Below, one piece after another: positions 34,708 through 43,345 of a stretch of DNA of 57,965 bases; position 1 is the stretch's first letter; each line of letters begins with the position of its first letter. Below the pieces are notes generated by a model. The model was given only the letters and a program-made list of their open reading frames with translations. It did not search any database and was not told where the DNA came from. The position numbers and the translations under genes were made by a program. The stretch spans positions 1 to 57,965 of the forward strand of contig NZ_JADNBB010000031.1 in the NCBI RefSeq assembly GCF_015550595.1, read 5' to 3'. The DNA comes from Parabacteroides goldsteinii (lineage in GTDB: Bacteria; Bacteroidota; Bacteroidia; Bacteroidales; Tannerellaceae).

Positions 34708-35838
34708 TTACTTGGTCGTTATTTCATAAAACAATTGATTTTCTGAGCTATAATCAGGAACCAGAATACTCATTACCACATCCAGAGTTTCCATTGCAGT
34801 ATTCCTTATATCTAAATCGCCGGATATCCTGTAATCTTTATATTCCGGCTTAAGAAGTGTGATTTGTATATTGTATACTTTCTCCAGTTTATGCAAAACA
34901 TTGTATAATGGTTCTTTCCTGAATTTCAATTTACTGTTGATCCATGAAATATAATCCTGTGGATCTACTATTTTAAGCTCTTCCTCCCCCGATGCGGAGA
35001 AGAAAGTATAAAGCTGATCGGGCGCCATCACTATTTGTCCGGCACTACCATCCAGAGCTATCTTACCTGAGACTAAGACTGCTTCAAATTTATTAAGTGA
35101 TTTATCGATGGAGACATTAAACTGTGTGCCGAGCACCTCCACCGCTTTATAAGCTGTCTGCACAATAAATTTGCGATCAGACTCCTTAGCTACTTCAAAA
35201 TAAGCTTCACCATCCAGATATACTTCCCGCTTATTTGCCGTAAATTCAATGGGATAGGCCAAAGAAGAACCAGAGTTTAGATATACTCTTGTTCCGTCTT
35301 CCAAAATAAGGGTAGAACGTTTACCATAAGGAACATGGATTGTATTTAATGTATGCTTTTTTTCCCCAGAGATTTCCACAGTATCATTTATGACAATTTG
35401 CCCCCGTCTGTTATAAGCAACGACCACAGACGTATCGGCCAGCTTTATCCTTTTATCAGCTTGTAACGTCAATGTTATTTCCGTTTGATTGCGACCTGTA
35501 GCCAAAGCCTTTTCATAATCATAGTAAGGTTCTTTGCCGGAAGGTGAAAAGAAAAAGAACAGCAGAATAGCTGCAACACCGGCAATTGCCGAAATATAGT
35601 AAGCAATATATCGGGGCAATCGCTTTCTGCGTATTTTGTCCATGATAAATCGTACCTCTTCCTGATCTGCTTCCCCTTTCTGCATTGCATAATACACATC
35701 AGCAGAGGCCCACAAAGACTGTAATTGAGCAAAGCGGGCTTTGTTTTCATTGCCTGACTCAATCCACAGAAGTATCTCCCGTGCCTCTTCTACAGAACAT
35801 TGTCTCTCTATAAACCGTATTAATATTTCGTCGTTCAT
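34708..35838 (-). CDS. FecR-family anti-sigma factor (PUL C)
   Basis: This 376-residue protein has a cytoplasmic sigma-binding region (about 1-72), one membrane helix (about 76-97, ending ILLFFFF), a periplasmic FecR domain (about 165-265, with LEDGTRVYLNSGSSLAYP and VYLDGEAYFEV), and a DUF4974/STN-like C-terminal domain (about 300-370). It holds the ECF sigma factor until the STN domain of the PUL C SusC signals ligand. It is followed by SusC after 58 bp. Unlike PUL A, where sigma and anti-sigma genes are 58 bp apart, here 603 bp with a repeat array separate them. Confidence 0.93.
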   Translation of the reverse strand: MNDEILIRFIERQCSVEEAREILLWIESGNENKARFAQLQSLWASADVYYAMQKGEADQEEVRFIMDKIRRKRLPRYIAYYISAIAGVAAILLFFFFSPSGKEPYYDYEKALATGRNQTEITLTLQADKRIKLADTSVVVAYNRRGQIVINDTVEISGEKKHTLNTIHVPYGKRSTLILEDGTRVYLNSGSSLAYPIEFTANKREVYLDGEAYFEVAKESDRKFIVQTAYKAVEVLGTQFNVSIDKSLNKFEAVLVSGKIALDGSAGQIVMAPDQLYTFFSASGEEELKIVDPQDYISWINSKLKFRKEPLYNVLHKLEKVYNIQITLLKPEYKDYRISGDLDIRNTAMETLDVVMSILVPDYSSENQLFYEITTK

Positions 35839-35945
35839 TTCCTGTTTTATGTCGGATACAAGAGAAGAACAACATTTTCAGGTTTTACCCTAACCATAAT
35901 ATAGTATTAATTCATTGACGGAATTAATTCTTACCATATTTGAAT

Positions 35946-35973
35946 GTTACTTTTCTCTTGAAAGAAAAGTAAC
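35946..35973. other. Perfect hairpin GTTACTTTTCT...AGAAAAGTAAC upstream of FecR
   Basis: Eleven-base arms (35946-35956 and 35963-35973) are perfectly complementary with a 6-nt loop CTTGAA, followed by CAAAAGTAGG. Similar GTTACTTTT...AAAAGTAAC hairpins are scattered in many bacterial genomes, and I cannot assign a function. It lies in the leader of the FecR-SusC-SusD transcript. It has no T-run in either direction beyond the stem. Confidence 0.6.
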
Positions 35974-36061
35974 CAAAAGTAGGTTCATCTTTCTAAATCC
36001 GCATCTATCCTTATTGTGTTTTTCGGTATGTAATGAAAAGCTGTTGCAGGGGAAGTATTAA

Positions 36062-36171
36062 TTTCCTCCTTAGGACACACCAATTTCCTAAGGAGGAAAT
36101 TCGCGTTTCCTGCCTGGGAAATTACAGTTTCCTGCGCAGGGAACTAGAGTTTCCTAAGGATGGAATTGTCA
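36062..36171. repeat. 22-bp tandem repeat array of small palindromes (5 units plus degenerate edges)
   Basis: Units start at 36062, 36084, 36106, 36128 and 36150, exactly 22 bp apart, each beginning TTTCCT and most continuing to GGAA (for example TTTCCTAAGGAGGAAATT). Degenerate units are visible on both sides (36040-36061 and 36172-36193). The half-sites TTTCC and GGAAA are complementary, so each unit is a small dyad two helical turns from the next. A period of 22 is not a multiple of three and the region carries no credible gene. The rest of 35839-36441 is AT-rich DNA with nothing recognisable apart from the hairpin at 35946. Confidence 0.85.
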
Positions 36172-36441
36172 GGAAACTGGAGTTTTCATATCGAAAGACT
36201 ACGAAGAAACTGTAATTAATTGATTAATAACAAATAAATGCAATTTTAATACAGCTGTATATCTATGCTTCTTTCTATCTCGATGGTAAGTATAAAAAAT
36301 ATTTTCTGCTGTAATTAGTTTGATCTTTCCCATGATCGGACGTTTTAGTTATTGTCAGAAATGAATGTTTCAATTTTTTCTATATTAGAGACTCACATTC
36401 TAAGAGGGAAATATATTAATTCCGCCAATCGGTTAGTACTC

Positions 36442-37044
36442 TTACTTTTTTATCAGAAGAAACTGAAGTATACAAAACAGAATGGTAAAATAATCTTTTG
36501 ATAAATCGCTTCTCAATTGCTTTAAGGCGTTGCTTATATGATATTCCACGCCTTTTATCGAGATTCCCAATTGTTCGGCAATTTCTTTGTTTTTTAATCC
36601 ACTATAACGGCTTAGCATAAAAATCTTCCTGGTTCGGGGTGGTAATTTCTCTAAAGAGGCTGCTATAGCACTGGTTAGCTCTTTCGTTGTAAGTATCTCC
36701 AATGAATCATCCTCCAGAACATATACATTACTTCTTTGATAAACGGCATATTCACTAAGATTATCGATAGGAATAGTTTCTAGTTGCAGACTCTTCAAAT
36801 AGTTCAGGCATTTGTTGCGGCTGACCACCATCAGATAGGTTATCAGACAGGTTTTATCATCCAGATTTCCTCGTTGTTCCCAAAGAGCCAGGAATGTATC
36901 TTGTACAATCTCTTTTGCCACCTCCTGGTCCACTACATAGATATTGGCGAAAGAATGCAGACGGGGCCAATAAGACTTGACCATTTGTTCGAAGACTTTT
37001 TCATTGCCGTTTTTTAATTGCTGTATCGGAAAAGACTGATCCAT
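36442..37044 (-). CDS. ECF-type RNA polymerase sigma-70 factor (PUL C)
   Basis: This 200-residue protein has region 2 at about 15-85 (EIVQDTFLALWEQRGNL and YLMVVSRNKCLNYLK) and region 4 at about 130-185 (LPPRTRKIFMLSRYSGLKNKEIAEQLGISIKGVEYHISNAL, a helix-turn-helix). A hydrophobic C-terminal tail (YFTILFCILQFLLIKK) extends past region 4, which is common in this subgroup. It should be held by the FecR protein of PUL C and should activate SusC/SusD. It is the first gene of the PUL in the direction of transcription. Confidence 0.93.
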   Translation of the reverse strand: MDQSFPIQQLKNGNEKVFEQMVKSYWPRLHSFANIYVVDQEVAKEIVQDTFLALWEQRGNLDDKTCLITYLMVVSRNKCLNYLKSLQLETIPIDNLSEYAVYQRSNVYVLEDDSLEILTTKELTSAIAASLEKLPPRTRKIFMLSRYSGLKNKEIAEQLGISIKGVEYHISNALKQLRSDLSKDYFTILFCILQFLLIKK

Positions 37045-37497
37045 AATCTAAATGGAATTTTATCCATCAGTTCCCGAAGTGGATGGTTTATAAATAAAGA
37101 AGCGTGAGAACTGTTGATATATCTAAATTCGAGGCTCTCGACTGCCCATAACTCTGATATAAACAACAGGCTCACGCGCTTTATCCTGAATACACAGATA
37201 TGGAACACATACCTGCCAGCGTATAACAAGAAAAAGAACATGAGCGTTTAGTTGCCTATTATCCAGAGTTATTGAAATTGTCGAGATTTCGAATTTAGGA
37301 TAATATCTTTAAACGCTTATGTTTTATTAATAAGTTGCAGAATCAGCAACGCTTTGCCTGCCTGCACATTCATCGCAAATATAAATAGAAGATATGGAAT
37401 TCTTAAGCCTCTGCTCCATTTTTTTACAAGAATCGAAATACTTATAGCTACCAGAGATAAAAATCTTCCTCCATTTTGCTGAATTAACAGATATTGT
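37045..37497. other. Intergenic leader of the PUL C sigma gene with a long imperfect inverted repeat
   Basis: No gene is supported here. An imperfect inverted repeat spans 37243-37317: AGCGTTTA (37243-37250) pairs with TAAACGCT (37310-37317), and TATTATCC (37257-37264) with GGATAATA (37298-37305). A minus-strand TATATTTG at 37376-37383 matches the Bacteroides -7 box but lies far (about 330 bp) from the sigma start and lacks a -33 element. Otherwise I see nothing. Confidence 0.4.
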
Positions 37498-37550
37498 TTA
37501 TCATAAAAAAAGCCTGAAAGAGTTATTCCTTCAGGCTTTTTTTATGATAA
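37498..37550. terminator. Strong terminator after the S46 peptidase gene
   Basis: A perfect 21-bp stem (37498-37518 with 37530-37550) contains seven-base A and T runs flanking GCCTGAA/TTCAGGC, with an 11-nt loop. It begins 10 bp past the S46 stop codon on the minus strand and is bidirectional in form. Confidence 0.92.
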
Positions 37551-37560
37551 TTATGTAAGA

Positions 37561-39693
37561 TTATCTCACCAGTTTCAATTCCTCGATCAAACGTGGGCAT
37601 TTTCCCCACTTGTCGATCATGTAAAGTACATAACGGATATCCACTGCAATACAACGCTGCAAATCCGGTTCGAATGCGATATCGCCACTCATTGCTTCCC
37701 AGTTTCCATCGAAAGCAAGACCAATCAAACGGGCATTTTTATCGAAAACAGGGCTACCGGAGTTACCGCCTGTTATGTCGTTGTTCGATAAGAAGCAAAG
37801 CTGTAATTCCCCTTTTTCATTAGCATACTGGCCAAAATCCTTGCTACGGATCATATCCAGGATTTCAGGTTGTACCCAGAATTCATCGTCTTCCGGATTT
37901 TCTTTTTCCAGAATACCTTTTTCCGTAGAATAATAATCATACCAGGCGGCATCATACGGATGGTATCCACCGATTGAACCGTAGCTTAAACGCATGGTAA
38001 AGTTTGCATCCGACGAAAGGGCTTCATCAGGATACATTTCTTTCAGACCGGCAAAATACAGACGTTCGCCTTTTTCTATATCGTAATGGGCATCCCCCAT
38101 GAACTGCTGCAATTCGAACAGAGAGATCAATGTAGACAGACTCAGTTCTGCTGCCGGATCTTTCTTCAGTTTTGCATACAGTTTCGGATTCTTCAGCATC
38201 TTCTCGATATTATCGTAAGATAAAAGTGAAGTCTTTTTAAAGACATCCGCCGCATATTTAGCATAGTCTCCTTTATACTTTTTATCGACTTTCTGATAGA
38301 TATCCGGAAGATACTGGGCAGGAACACGCTCTTTCACCACCTTCATCATGGCGGCGAGTACTTTCTGGTCGAGAGTAGCATCGTAATCCTTAAAGAACGG
38401 TTTGATCTTATCTTCCAGGACAACGTCTATTTCCTCCGGAGTAGAACCGCTGACATCCACACCCTGCACCATACGTGCCAGACGCACAATTTCAGTTCCG
38501 CTGACAAACGCTTCCATCAGATAAGTCGATACATTCTTATATTCATCGGTTGAAGTATACCCTTTTTCCAACAAACCTAATACTTCACCATATTTAGCCT
38601 GACGTTCCGGAGTCTGGCTCACCCAGTTTGCAAAAGCAGCTTCTTCCTCCTTCTTGCGCTCCAATACATTCAGGTTAGCTAAACCACGGTTCATTCCGAT
38701 CGAATTCTTCCAGTAATTGGAACTACCGGCATATTTGGAAGCATATTTGATACGTACTTCGTCACTGGCCAGCATGGCTTCTTTCCAGATAGCCTGCTTA
38801 ACACCACGTACATCGATACGGGGTTTATTACTGTCTTCAATACGTTGTTTCACACCCCAAGAGGATAGATAACGGTCTGTACTTCCCGGAAAACCGATCG
38901 TCATGGCGTAATCCTTATCCTGATATCCCTGCAGAGAAACTTCAGCTACATATTTAGGACTATAAGGTTTGTTATCCTTGTTATATGCTGCCGGCTTATT
39001 ATCTGCATCAGCATATACGCGGAATACAGAGAAATCGCCCGTATGACGTGGCCACATCCAGTTATCGGTATCACCACCGAACTTTCCTACTGAACTGGGT
39101 GGAGCAAATACCATACGCACATCGTTAAACACATCATATACAACCAGGAAATATTTGTTATTATTATAGAAAGGCACTACATCGGCTGCCTGAAACTCTG
39201 TGTTTCCGATAGAATCGCAAATAACCTGTCCGATAGAGTCGGCAGCGGCCAAACGAAGATATTCTTCTTCGATATTAGCGATTTCACCGTTGATACGGTC
39301 GCTTACGTCTACTGTTTCACGCAGGTAACGTACGCTTAAGCCCGGAACAGGCAATTCTTCTTCTTTGGTCTGAGAAACAAAACCATCTTTCAAATAATCG
39401 TGTTCAACACTACTCAACTGTTGGATCGAACCAAAACCGCAATGGTGATTGGTAAAGACCAATCCTTCTTCCGATACGGTAATACCGGTACATCCGCCAC
39501 CAAAAATAACAACAGCGTTGGCCACACACGGGTCAGTTTCACTGTAAAGCTGCTCATAGGACGGGACAAATCCCAGTTCCTGCATTTTCGCCAGATTCTG
39601 TTTGTTTAATTCCTTCAGAACCCACATACCCTCATCGGCATATACCTGGCCTGCAGCAATCAGAAGCAGTAAAACTGCCCACACCTTCTTCAT
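37561..39693 (-). CDS. S46-family dipeptidyl-peptidase, DPP7-like
   Basis: With the start at 39693 (MKKVWAVLLLLIAAGQVYA signal peptide) the protein has 710 residues, the usual S46 length. An alternative Met at 39702 is possible, but farther extension overlaps the upstream gene. The serine-protease triad motifs are visible: TNHHCGFG (His84), GGDTDNWMWPRHTGDFS (Asp) and ITGGNSGSP (Ser in GNSG). The specificity position, in LAFDGNWEAMSGDI, is Gly rather than Arg; in this family that points to DPP7-type cleavage after hydrophobic residues rather than DPP11-type after Asp/Glu. The enzyme removes dipeptides from peptides in the periplasm, supporting amino-acid-based growth. It follows the DUF389 gene by 17 bp, probably one transcript. 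Confidence 0.93.
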   Translation of the reverse strand: MKKVWAVLLLLIAAGQVYADEGMWVLKELNKQNLAKMQELGFVPSYEQLYSETDPCVANAVVIFGGGCTGITVSEEGLVFTNHHCGFGSIQQLSSVEHDYLKDGFVSQTKEEELPVPGLSVRYLRETVDVSDRINGEIANIEEEYLRLAAADSIGQVICDSIGNTEFQAADVVPFYNNNKYFLVVYDVFNDVRMVFAPPSSVGKFGGDTDNWMWPRHTGDFSVFRVYADADNKPAAYNKDNKPYSPKYVAEVSLQGYQDKDYAMTIGFPGSTDRYLSSWGVKQRIEDSNKPRIDVRGVKQAIWKEAMLASDEVRIKYASKYAGSSNYWKNSIGMNRGLANLNVLERKKEEEAAFANWVSQTPERQAKYGEVLGLLEKGYTSTDEYKNVSTYLMEAFVSGTEIVRLARMVQGVDVSGSTPEEIDVVLEDKIKPFFKDYDATLDQKVLAAMMKVVKERVPAQYLPDIYQKVDKKYKGDYAKYAADVFKKTSLLSYDNIEKMLKNPKLYAKLKKDPAAELSLSTLISLFELQQFMGDAHYDIEKGERLYFAGLKEMYPDEALSSDANFTMRLSYGSIGGYHPYDAAWYDYYSTEKGILEKENPEDDEFWVQPEILDMIRSKDFGQYANEKGELQLCFLSNNDITGGNSGSPVFDKNARLIGLAFDGNWEAMSGDIAFEPDLQRCIAVDIRYVLYMIDKWGKCPRLIEELKLVR

Positions 39694-39710
39694 AAAATTC
39701 ATTCTTTTAT

Positions 39711-41069
39711 TTATTCTATTAGTAATTTGATATTCTTTGCATTTACACGAGCTCCCAGCCACTCCCGTATTTTTTGTTGCTCTTTTTCATTGATGCGTTC
39801 TTTACTTTTCAGGTAAACCAACATGACCGTATCCTGCTTCATGCTGTCGGTCGTCATGATATAGGTATTCGAGCAGGAAGCTTCAAGAACCGCCGGAAAC
39901 AGCACTTTCATTTCCGGAATTAACTCAGATGTAATACGTGAAGCGCTTTTATAATGATCGACTGTCCGTTTCAACGAATCGATCTGTATGGATTGCACGC
40001 GGAGCACTTCTTCGCTATTTTTATAAAGATCCTGCATCAACATACTCTTCAGTTCGTTAATGTCTGTGGCCTCCTGGCCAAAACCTTGCTGGACGACTAA
40101 CGAAACGTCTTTCAAACCATATTTACGAAGTCGGCTCCGGGCTATTTCAATCATCGGGTCCGGTACATTTTCCCCGATCAATACGACCTTTACCTCTTTC
40201 TTCTCACTCGTATCCGTTACCGTTTTGCTCAATATCTGCGTATTCGGAAAAGCTAACTCTTCCGCCACAAAATTGGTTACCCGGTCATTGAAGTAACTGG
40301 AGCGGATCAGGTTATAACTCAGAAAAAGACTGGGAACAATGGTAAAAAAGACGATTACACCGACATACCGTGTCACCACTTTCTCCCGTTGCTTATCAAG
40401 AAATATCTTTTTAGGATACTTCAGAAGCCGAACCACCAGAAAAGTAGCCAGACTGATAAATACCGTATTGATAAAATAGAGATAAAAAGCACCGAAGAAA
40501 TAATAAAGGTTTCCGCTGGCTAACCCGAAACCGGCTGTACAAAGCGGTGGCATCAAGGCCGTAGCAATAGCCACACCCGGAATCACATTCCCCTTACTTT
40601 TTGTCGAGCTGGCTACAATTCCGGCCAATCCTCCGAAGAAAGCGATCAACACATCATACACGGTCGGTTGCGTACGCGCCAACAATTCACTTTGCGCCTC
40701 ACTGATCGGAGAGATAAGAAAAAACAAGGTGGATGTAATCACACTAAAGACCGTAGCCGTTAGAAAATTGCGGAAAGAACGTTTGATCAGTTCATAATCG
40801 TAGATACCCAAACCAAGACCGAATCCCATAATTGGTCCCATCAACGGAGAGATTAACATCGCACCGATAATCACCGCCGTAGAGTTCGTGTTCAAACCCA
40901 AAGACGCGACGAAAGTTGCAAATATTAAAACCCAAAGATTGGTACCTTTAAAGTCAATACCTTTTTTTATGGATTCTACTGTTTCAAGTTCATTTTCCTT
41001 CTCCTGACGGACATCAAAATTACGAACAAAGAAGTCTCTTATTTGCTTGTGTAACACTCCTTTTTCCAT
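39711..41069 (-). CDS. DUF389 (TIGR00341-type) integral membrane protein
   Basis: This 452-residue protein has a soluble N-terminal stretch (about 1-40) and a membrane part (about 45-265) with at least six helices. It carries the DUF389 signature: LNTNSTAVIIGAMLISPLMGPI, then GIVASSTKSKGNVIPGVAIATALMPPLCTAGFGLA. A soluble C-terminal domain of about 190 residues follows. The biochemical function of the family is not settled. Upstream is a well-matched Bacteroides promoter. The S46 peptidase gene follows closely, but the two are functionally unrelated as far as I can tell. Confidence 0.9.
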   Translation of the reverse strand: MEKGVLHKQIRDFFVRNFDVRQEKENELETVESIKKGIDFKGTNLWVLIFATFVASLGLNTNSTAVIIGAMLISPLMGPIMGFGLGLGIYDYELIKRSFRNFLTATVFSVITSTLFFLISPISEAQSELLARTQPTVYDVLIAFFGGLAGIVASSTKSKGNVIPGVAIATALMPPLCTAGFGLASGNLYYFFGAFYLYFINTVFISLATFLVVRLLKYPKKIFLDKQREKVVTRYVGVIVFFTIVPSLFLSYNLIRSSYFNDRVTNFVAEELAFPNTQILSKTVTDTSEKKEVKVVLIGENVPDPMIEIARSRLRKYGLKDVSLVVQQGFGQEATDINELKSMLMQDLYKNSEEVLRVQSIQIDSLKRTVDHYKSASRITSELIPEMKVLFPAVLEASCSNTYIMTTDSMKQDTVMLVYLKSKERINEKEQQKIREWLGARVNAKNIKLLIE

Positions 41070-41121
41070 CCCACTCTCTTGTATTGATAAATACTCCGAC
41101 TAATAGCCTCACCTTAACCGT

Positions 41122-41130
41122 GCAAAGATA
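41122..41130 (-). promoter_or_regulatory. Promoter -7 box for the DUF389-S46 transcript
   Basis: The minus strand reads TATCTTTGC, a full match to TAnnTTTGY. A TTTT at the expected -33 distance (41149-41152 on the plus strand reads AAAA) matches three of four bases. The distance to the start codon at 41069 is about 50 bp. Confidence 0.6.
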
Positions 41131-41210
41131 GAAATAGTATCCCGAAATAAAAAATAAGAAATGTAAACAAGAATAAGCAACATAAGCTCCAATCAGTAGT
41201 TGATTTTCAT

Positions 41211-41219
41211 TAACTTTGC
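41211..41219 (+). promoter_or_regulatory. Promoter -7 box for the histidine kinase gene
   Basis: TAACTTTGC fully matches TAnnTTTGY, 54 bp before the start codon. A -33 TTTG is not evident. The divergent DUF389 promoter lies about 80 bp away. Confidence 0.5.
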
Positions 41220-41273
41220 ACACAGTAGACAAACAGGTTCCGGAAAGGGGCTTATCTAAATATTTATATAAAA

Positions 41274-43343
41274 ATGAAACTCTGTTTAATTCTGATGTAC
41301 ATGCTTACCAACACATTCTTTATTGTAGCCAATAATGCTACAACCAAAGAAGCTTTGAGCATGAGCCTAAAGTCTGCATCCTCTACAGAAAAAAAGCTGG
41401 AAACACTGACCAACCTAATGGATATTTCCCGTCAGGAAGAGCAGGTTGAATACGCAAAAGAACTATATAAAGAGGCACTTGCCGATAACAACGATCATTA
41501 TAAAGAAGTCGCTCTCACAGAAATACTCCGGTTCTATGTCAACAACGATATTAAAGACAGTACCAGTGTATACATGGAAAAGGCCAGACAGGAACTGAAA
41601 GGAAAAGCACGTGATTTTCTAGTTACTTATATGCAAACGATCATCGATGTACGCGTTGTGTTTTATACGGAAGGAGAAGACAGAAAGAAGCTGATAGAGC
41701 AATACCGGCTCAAACTGGAAACAGATAAGAAGCTTTCGTCCCTTGAAAAAATGTCGATCAACTATGTTCTGGGAATGGCCTATAGTAACCGGATTGAACC
41801 GGGTAATGAGGAAGAACTACAAAAAATGGTAAGTGAGCGGTTTAAGGAAGTGATCGCTCTTTCGGAAAACATACCGTTACAATACTCTTATTTGTTCCGT
41901 TTGAACTCATTCAGCATTCTGACTCTTTATTCTCCCGACACTTCGGAACAAATAAAATATGCAATCCGTTATCTGGATATGCAGAATGAATACGCTGAAA
42001 CAAAAGAAATGAAAAAACGCCCTTACGTCACAAAGCGGCATTTATTGAATGCTTATTCTTCGCTCGCCCTTTCTGCCAAAACGCTGGGAAAAGACATCGC
42101 AACGTCCTATTATCGGCATTTCATGGAATTAAATGGCAAATATCCTGAGGATGCCGGTTTTTCCGCTGAATATGACCGTTTTTACACATCACTGAATTTC
42201 TATCGATTGATAGAAGATTATCCTAAATCTATCAAATATTGCGATTCGATTATCCATTATTTCCGCCATTCAGGTTTGAAGATCGACCTATCGGAACATG
42301 TCGTATCGACACTCAAGGATAAAATAGATATGTTAGACAGCCTCCACCTGTATAAGGAAGCCTTTTATGCTCATAAAGAATACGCAACCCTAGTGGATTC
42401 TGCACGAATGAAGAATATAAATGATAAGCTGGAAGACCTGGAAATCAAGAAACGGGTGGATGAACTGGTTATAGAAAAGAAAGCACTGGAAATTGATTTG
42501 CAGAAAAGTCACAACCAGCTCTATCTGTTTCTATCCTTATTTATACTGGCCATCAGTTCTGCTGTTTTCGTTGCATTCCGTTTATGGAAAATTAATTCCT
42601 TATATAAGAAATTACAGGAATCAAACCGCCAGGTTATTCTCGCCAGTGAAAAAGCACAAGAAAGTGAGAGGATGAAGAATGCGTTCATTAAGAACATGTG
42701 CCATGAAGTTCGTACGCCTTTAAACGCAATCAATGGTTTTGCCGAACTGATCACGGCTGAAGACATCTCTCTGGAAGAAAAACAAGACTTCAGCAAGATT
42801 ATTTTTGAAAATTGCAACCATATTACTTCCATGATGAACAGCGTACTGGAGATCGCTCAGTTAGATAGTAATAAAGATGATCTTCCGTTGTCAGCAGTTA
42901 ATATCCACCTGCTTTGTTCCTGTGAAATGGAACAGATAAAAAGACTTTACGGCAAACCGGGCATAGAATACAAACTCGAAGGTAACCGCGAAAAGGATCT
43001 GGCTTTCACAAACCAAAGTCATTTCAGCCTGATCCTGTCGCATCTGTTGAACAATGCGAACAAATTCACAGAAAAGGGTAATATCACGCTCTCTTACAAC
43101 CCGGAAGAAGAGCAGAACCGAATGGTCATAAGCATAACTGATACCGGCTGTGGCATTTCGGCGGATAAACGCGAATGGATATTCGAACGGTTCACTAAAG
43201 CGAACGATTTCGTTCCGGGATCAGGACTTGGACTATATCTGTGCCGCCAGATCGCTCACCGGATGAAAGGTAACATTTGTGTAGATCCGGATTATACAAC
43301 CGGATTACGCATTATTCTGACAATCCCGATCAAACCGGAATAA
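41274..43343 (+). CDS. Membrane sensor histidine kinase with TPR-like periplasmic sensor, no receiver domain
   Basis: This 689-residue protein has a signal peptide (about 1-19) and a helical periplasmic region of about 395 residues, probably TPR-like. A coiled coil comes just before the membrane helix at about 415-436. The cytoplasmic kinase has the H-box with phospho-His477 (MCHEVRTPLNAINGFAELI), the N-box (LLNNANKF), G1 (DTGCGIS) and G2 (GSGLGLYL). It autophosphorylates and would pass phosphate to a response regulator, but no regulator gene is adjacent and the protein carries no receiver, so it is an orphan in this window. It converges with the flippase gene with only 2 bp between. Confidence 0.92.
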   Translation: MKLCLILMYMLTNTFFIVANNATTKEALSMSLKSASSTEKKLETLTNLMDISRQEEQVEYAKELYKEALADNNDHYKEVALTEILRFYVNNDIKDSTSVYMEKARQELKGKARDFLVTYMQTIIDVRVVFYTEGEDRKKLIEQYRLKLETDKKLSSLEKMSINYVLGMAYSNRIEPGNEEELQKMVSERFKEVIALSENIPLQYSYLFRLNSFSILTLYSPDTSEQIKYAIRYLDMQNEYAETKEMKKRPYVTKRHLLNAYSSLALSAKTLGKDIATSYYRHFMELNGKYPEDAGFSAEYDRFYTSLNFYRLIEDYPKSIKYCDSIIHYFRHSGLKIDLSEHVVSTLKDKIDMLDSLHLYKEAFYAHKEYATLVDSARMKNINDKLEDLEIKKRVDELVIEKKALEIDLQKSHNQLYLFLSLFILAISSAVFVAFRLWKINSLYKKLQESNRQVILASEKAQESERMKNAFIKNMCHEVRTPLNAINGFAELITAEDISLEEKQDFSKIIFENCNHITSMMNSVLEIAQLDSNKDDLPLSAVNIHLLCSCEMEQIKRLYGKPGIEYKLEGNREKDLAFTNQSHFSLILSHLLNNANKFTEKGNITLSYNPEEEQNRMVISITDTGCGISADKREWIFERFTKANDFVPGSGLGLYLCRQIAHRMKGNICVDPDYTTGLRIILTIPIKPE

Positions 43344-43345
43344 AT

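Noticed and set aside
35946-35973. GTTAC...GTAAC arms as a possible inverton site
   Set aside because: The spacing is 18 nt rather than 7, and no inverted partner copy is found nearby.
36033-36215. A 60-codon open frame across the 22-bp repeat array
   Set aside because: The repeat period is not a multiple of three, the peptide is low-complexity, and no start signal is present. It is a by-product of the array.
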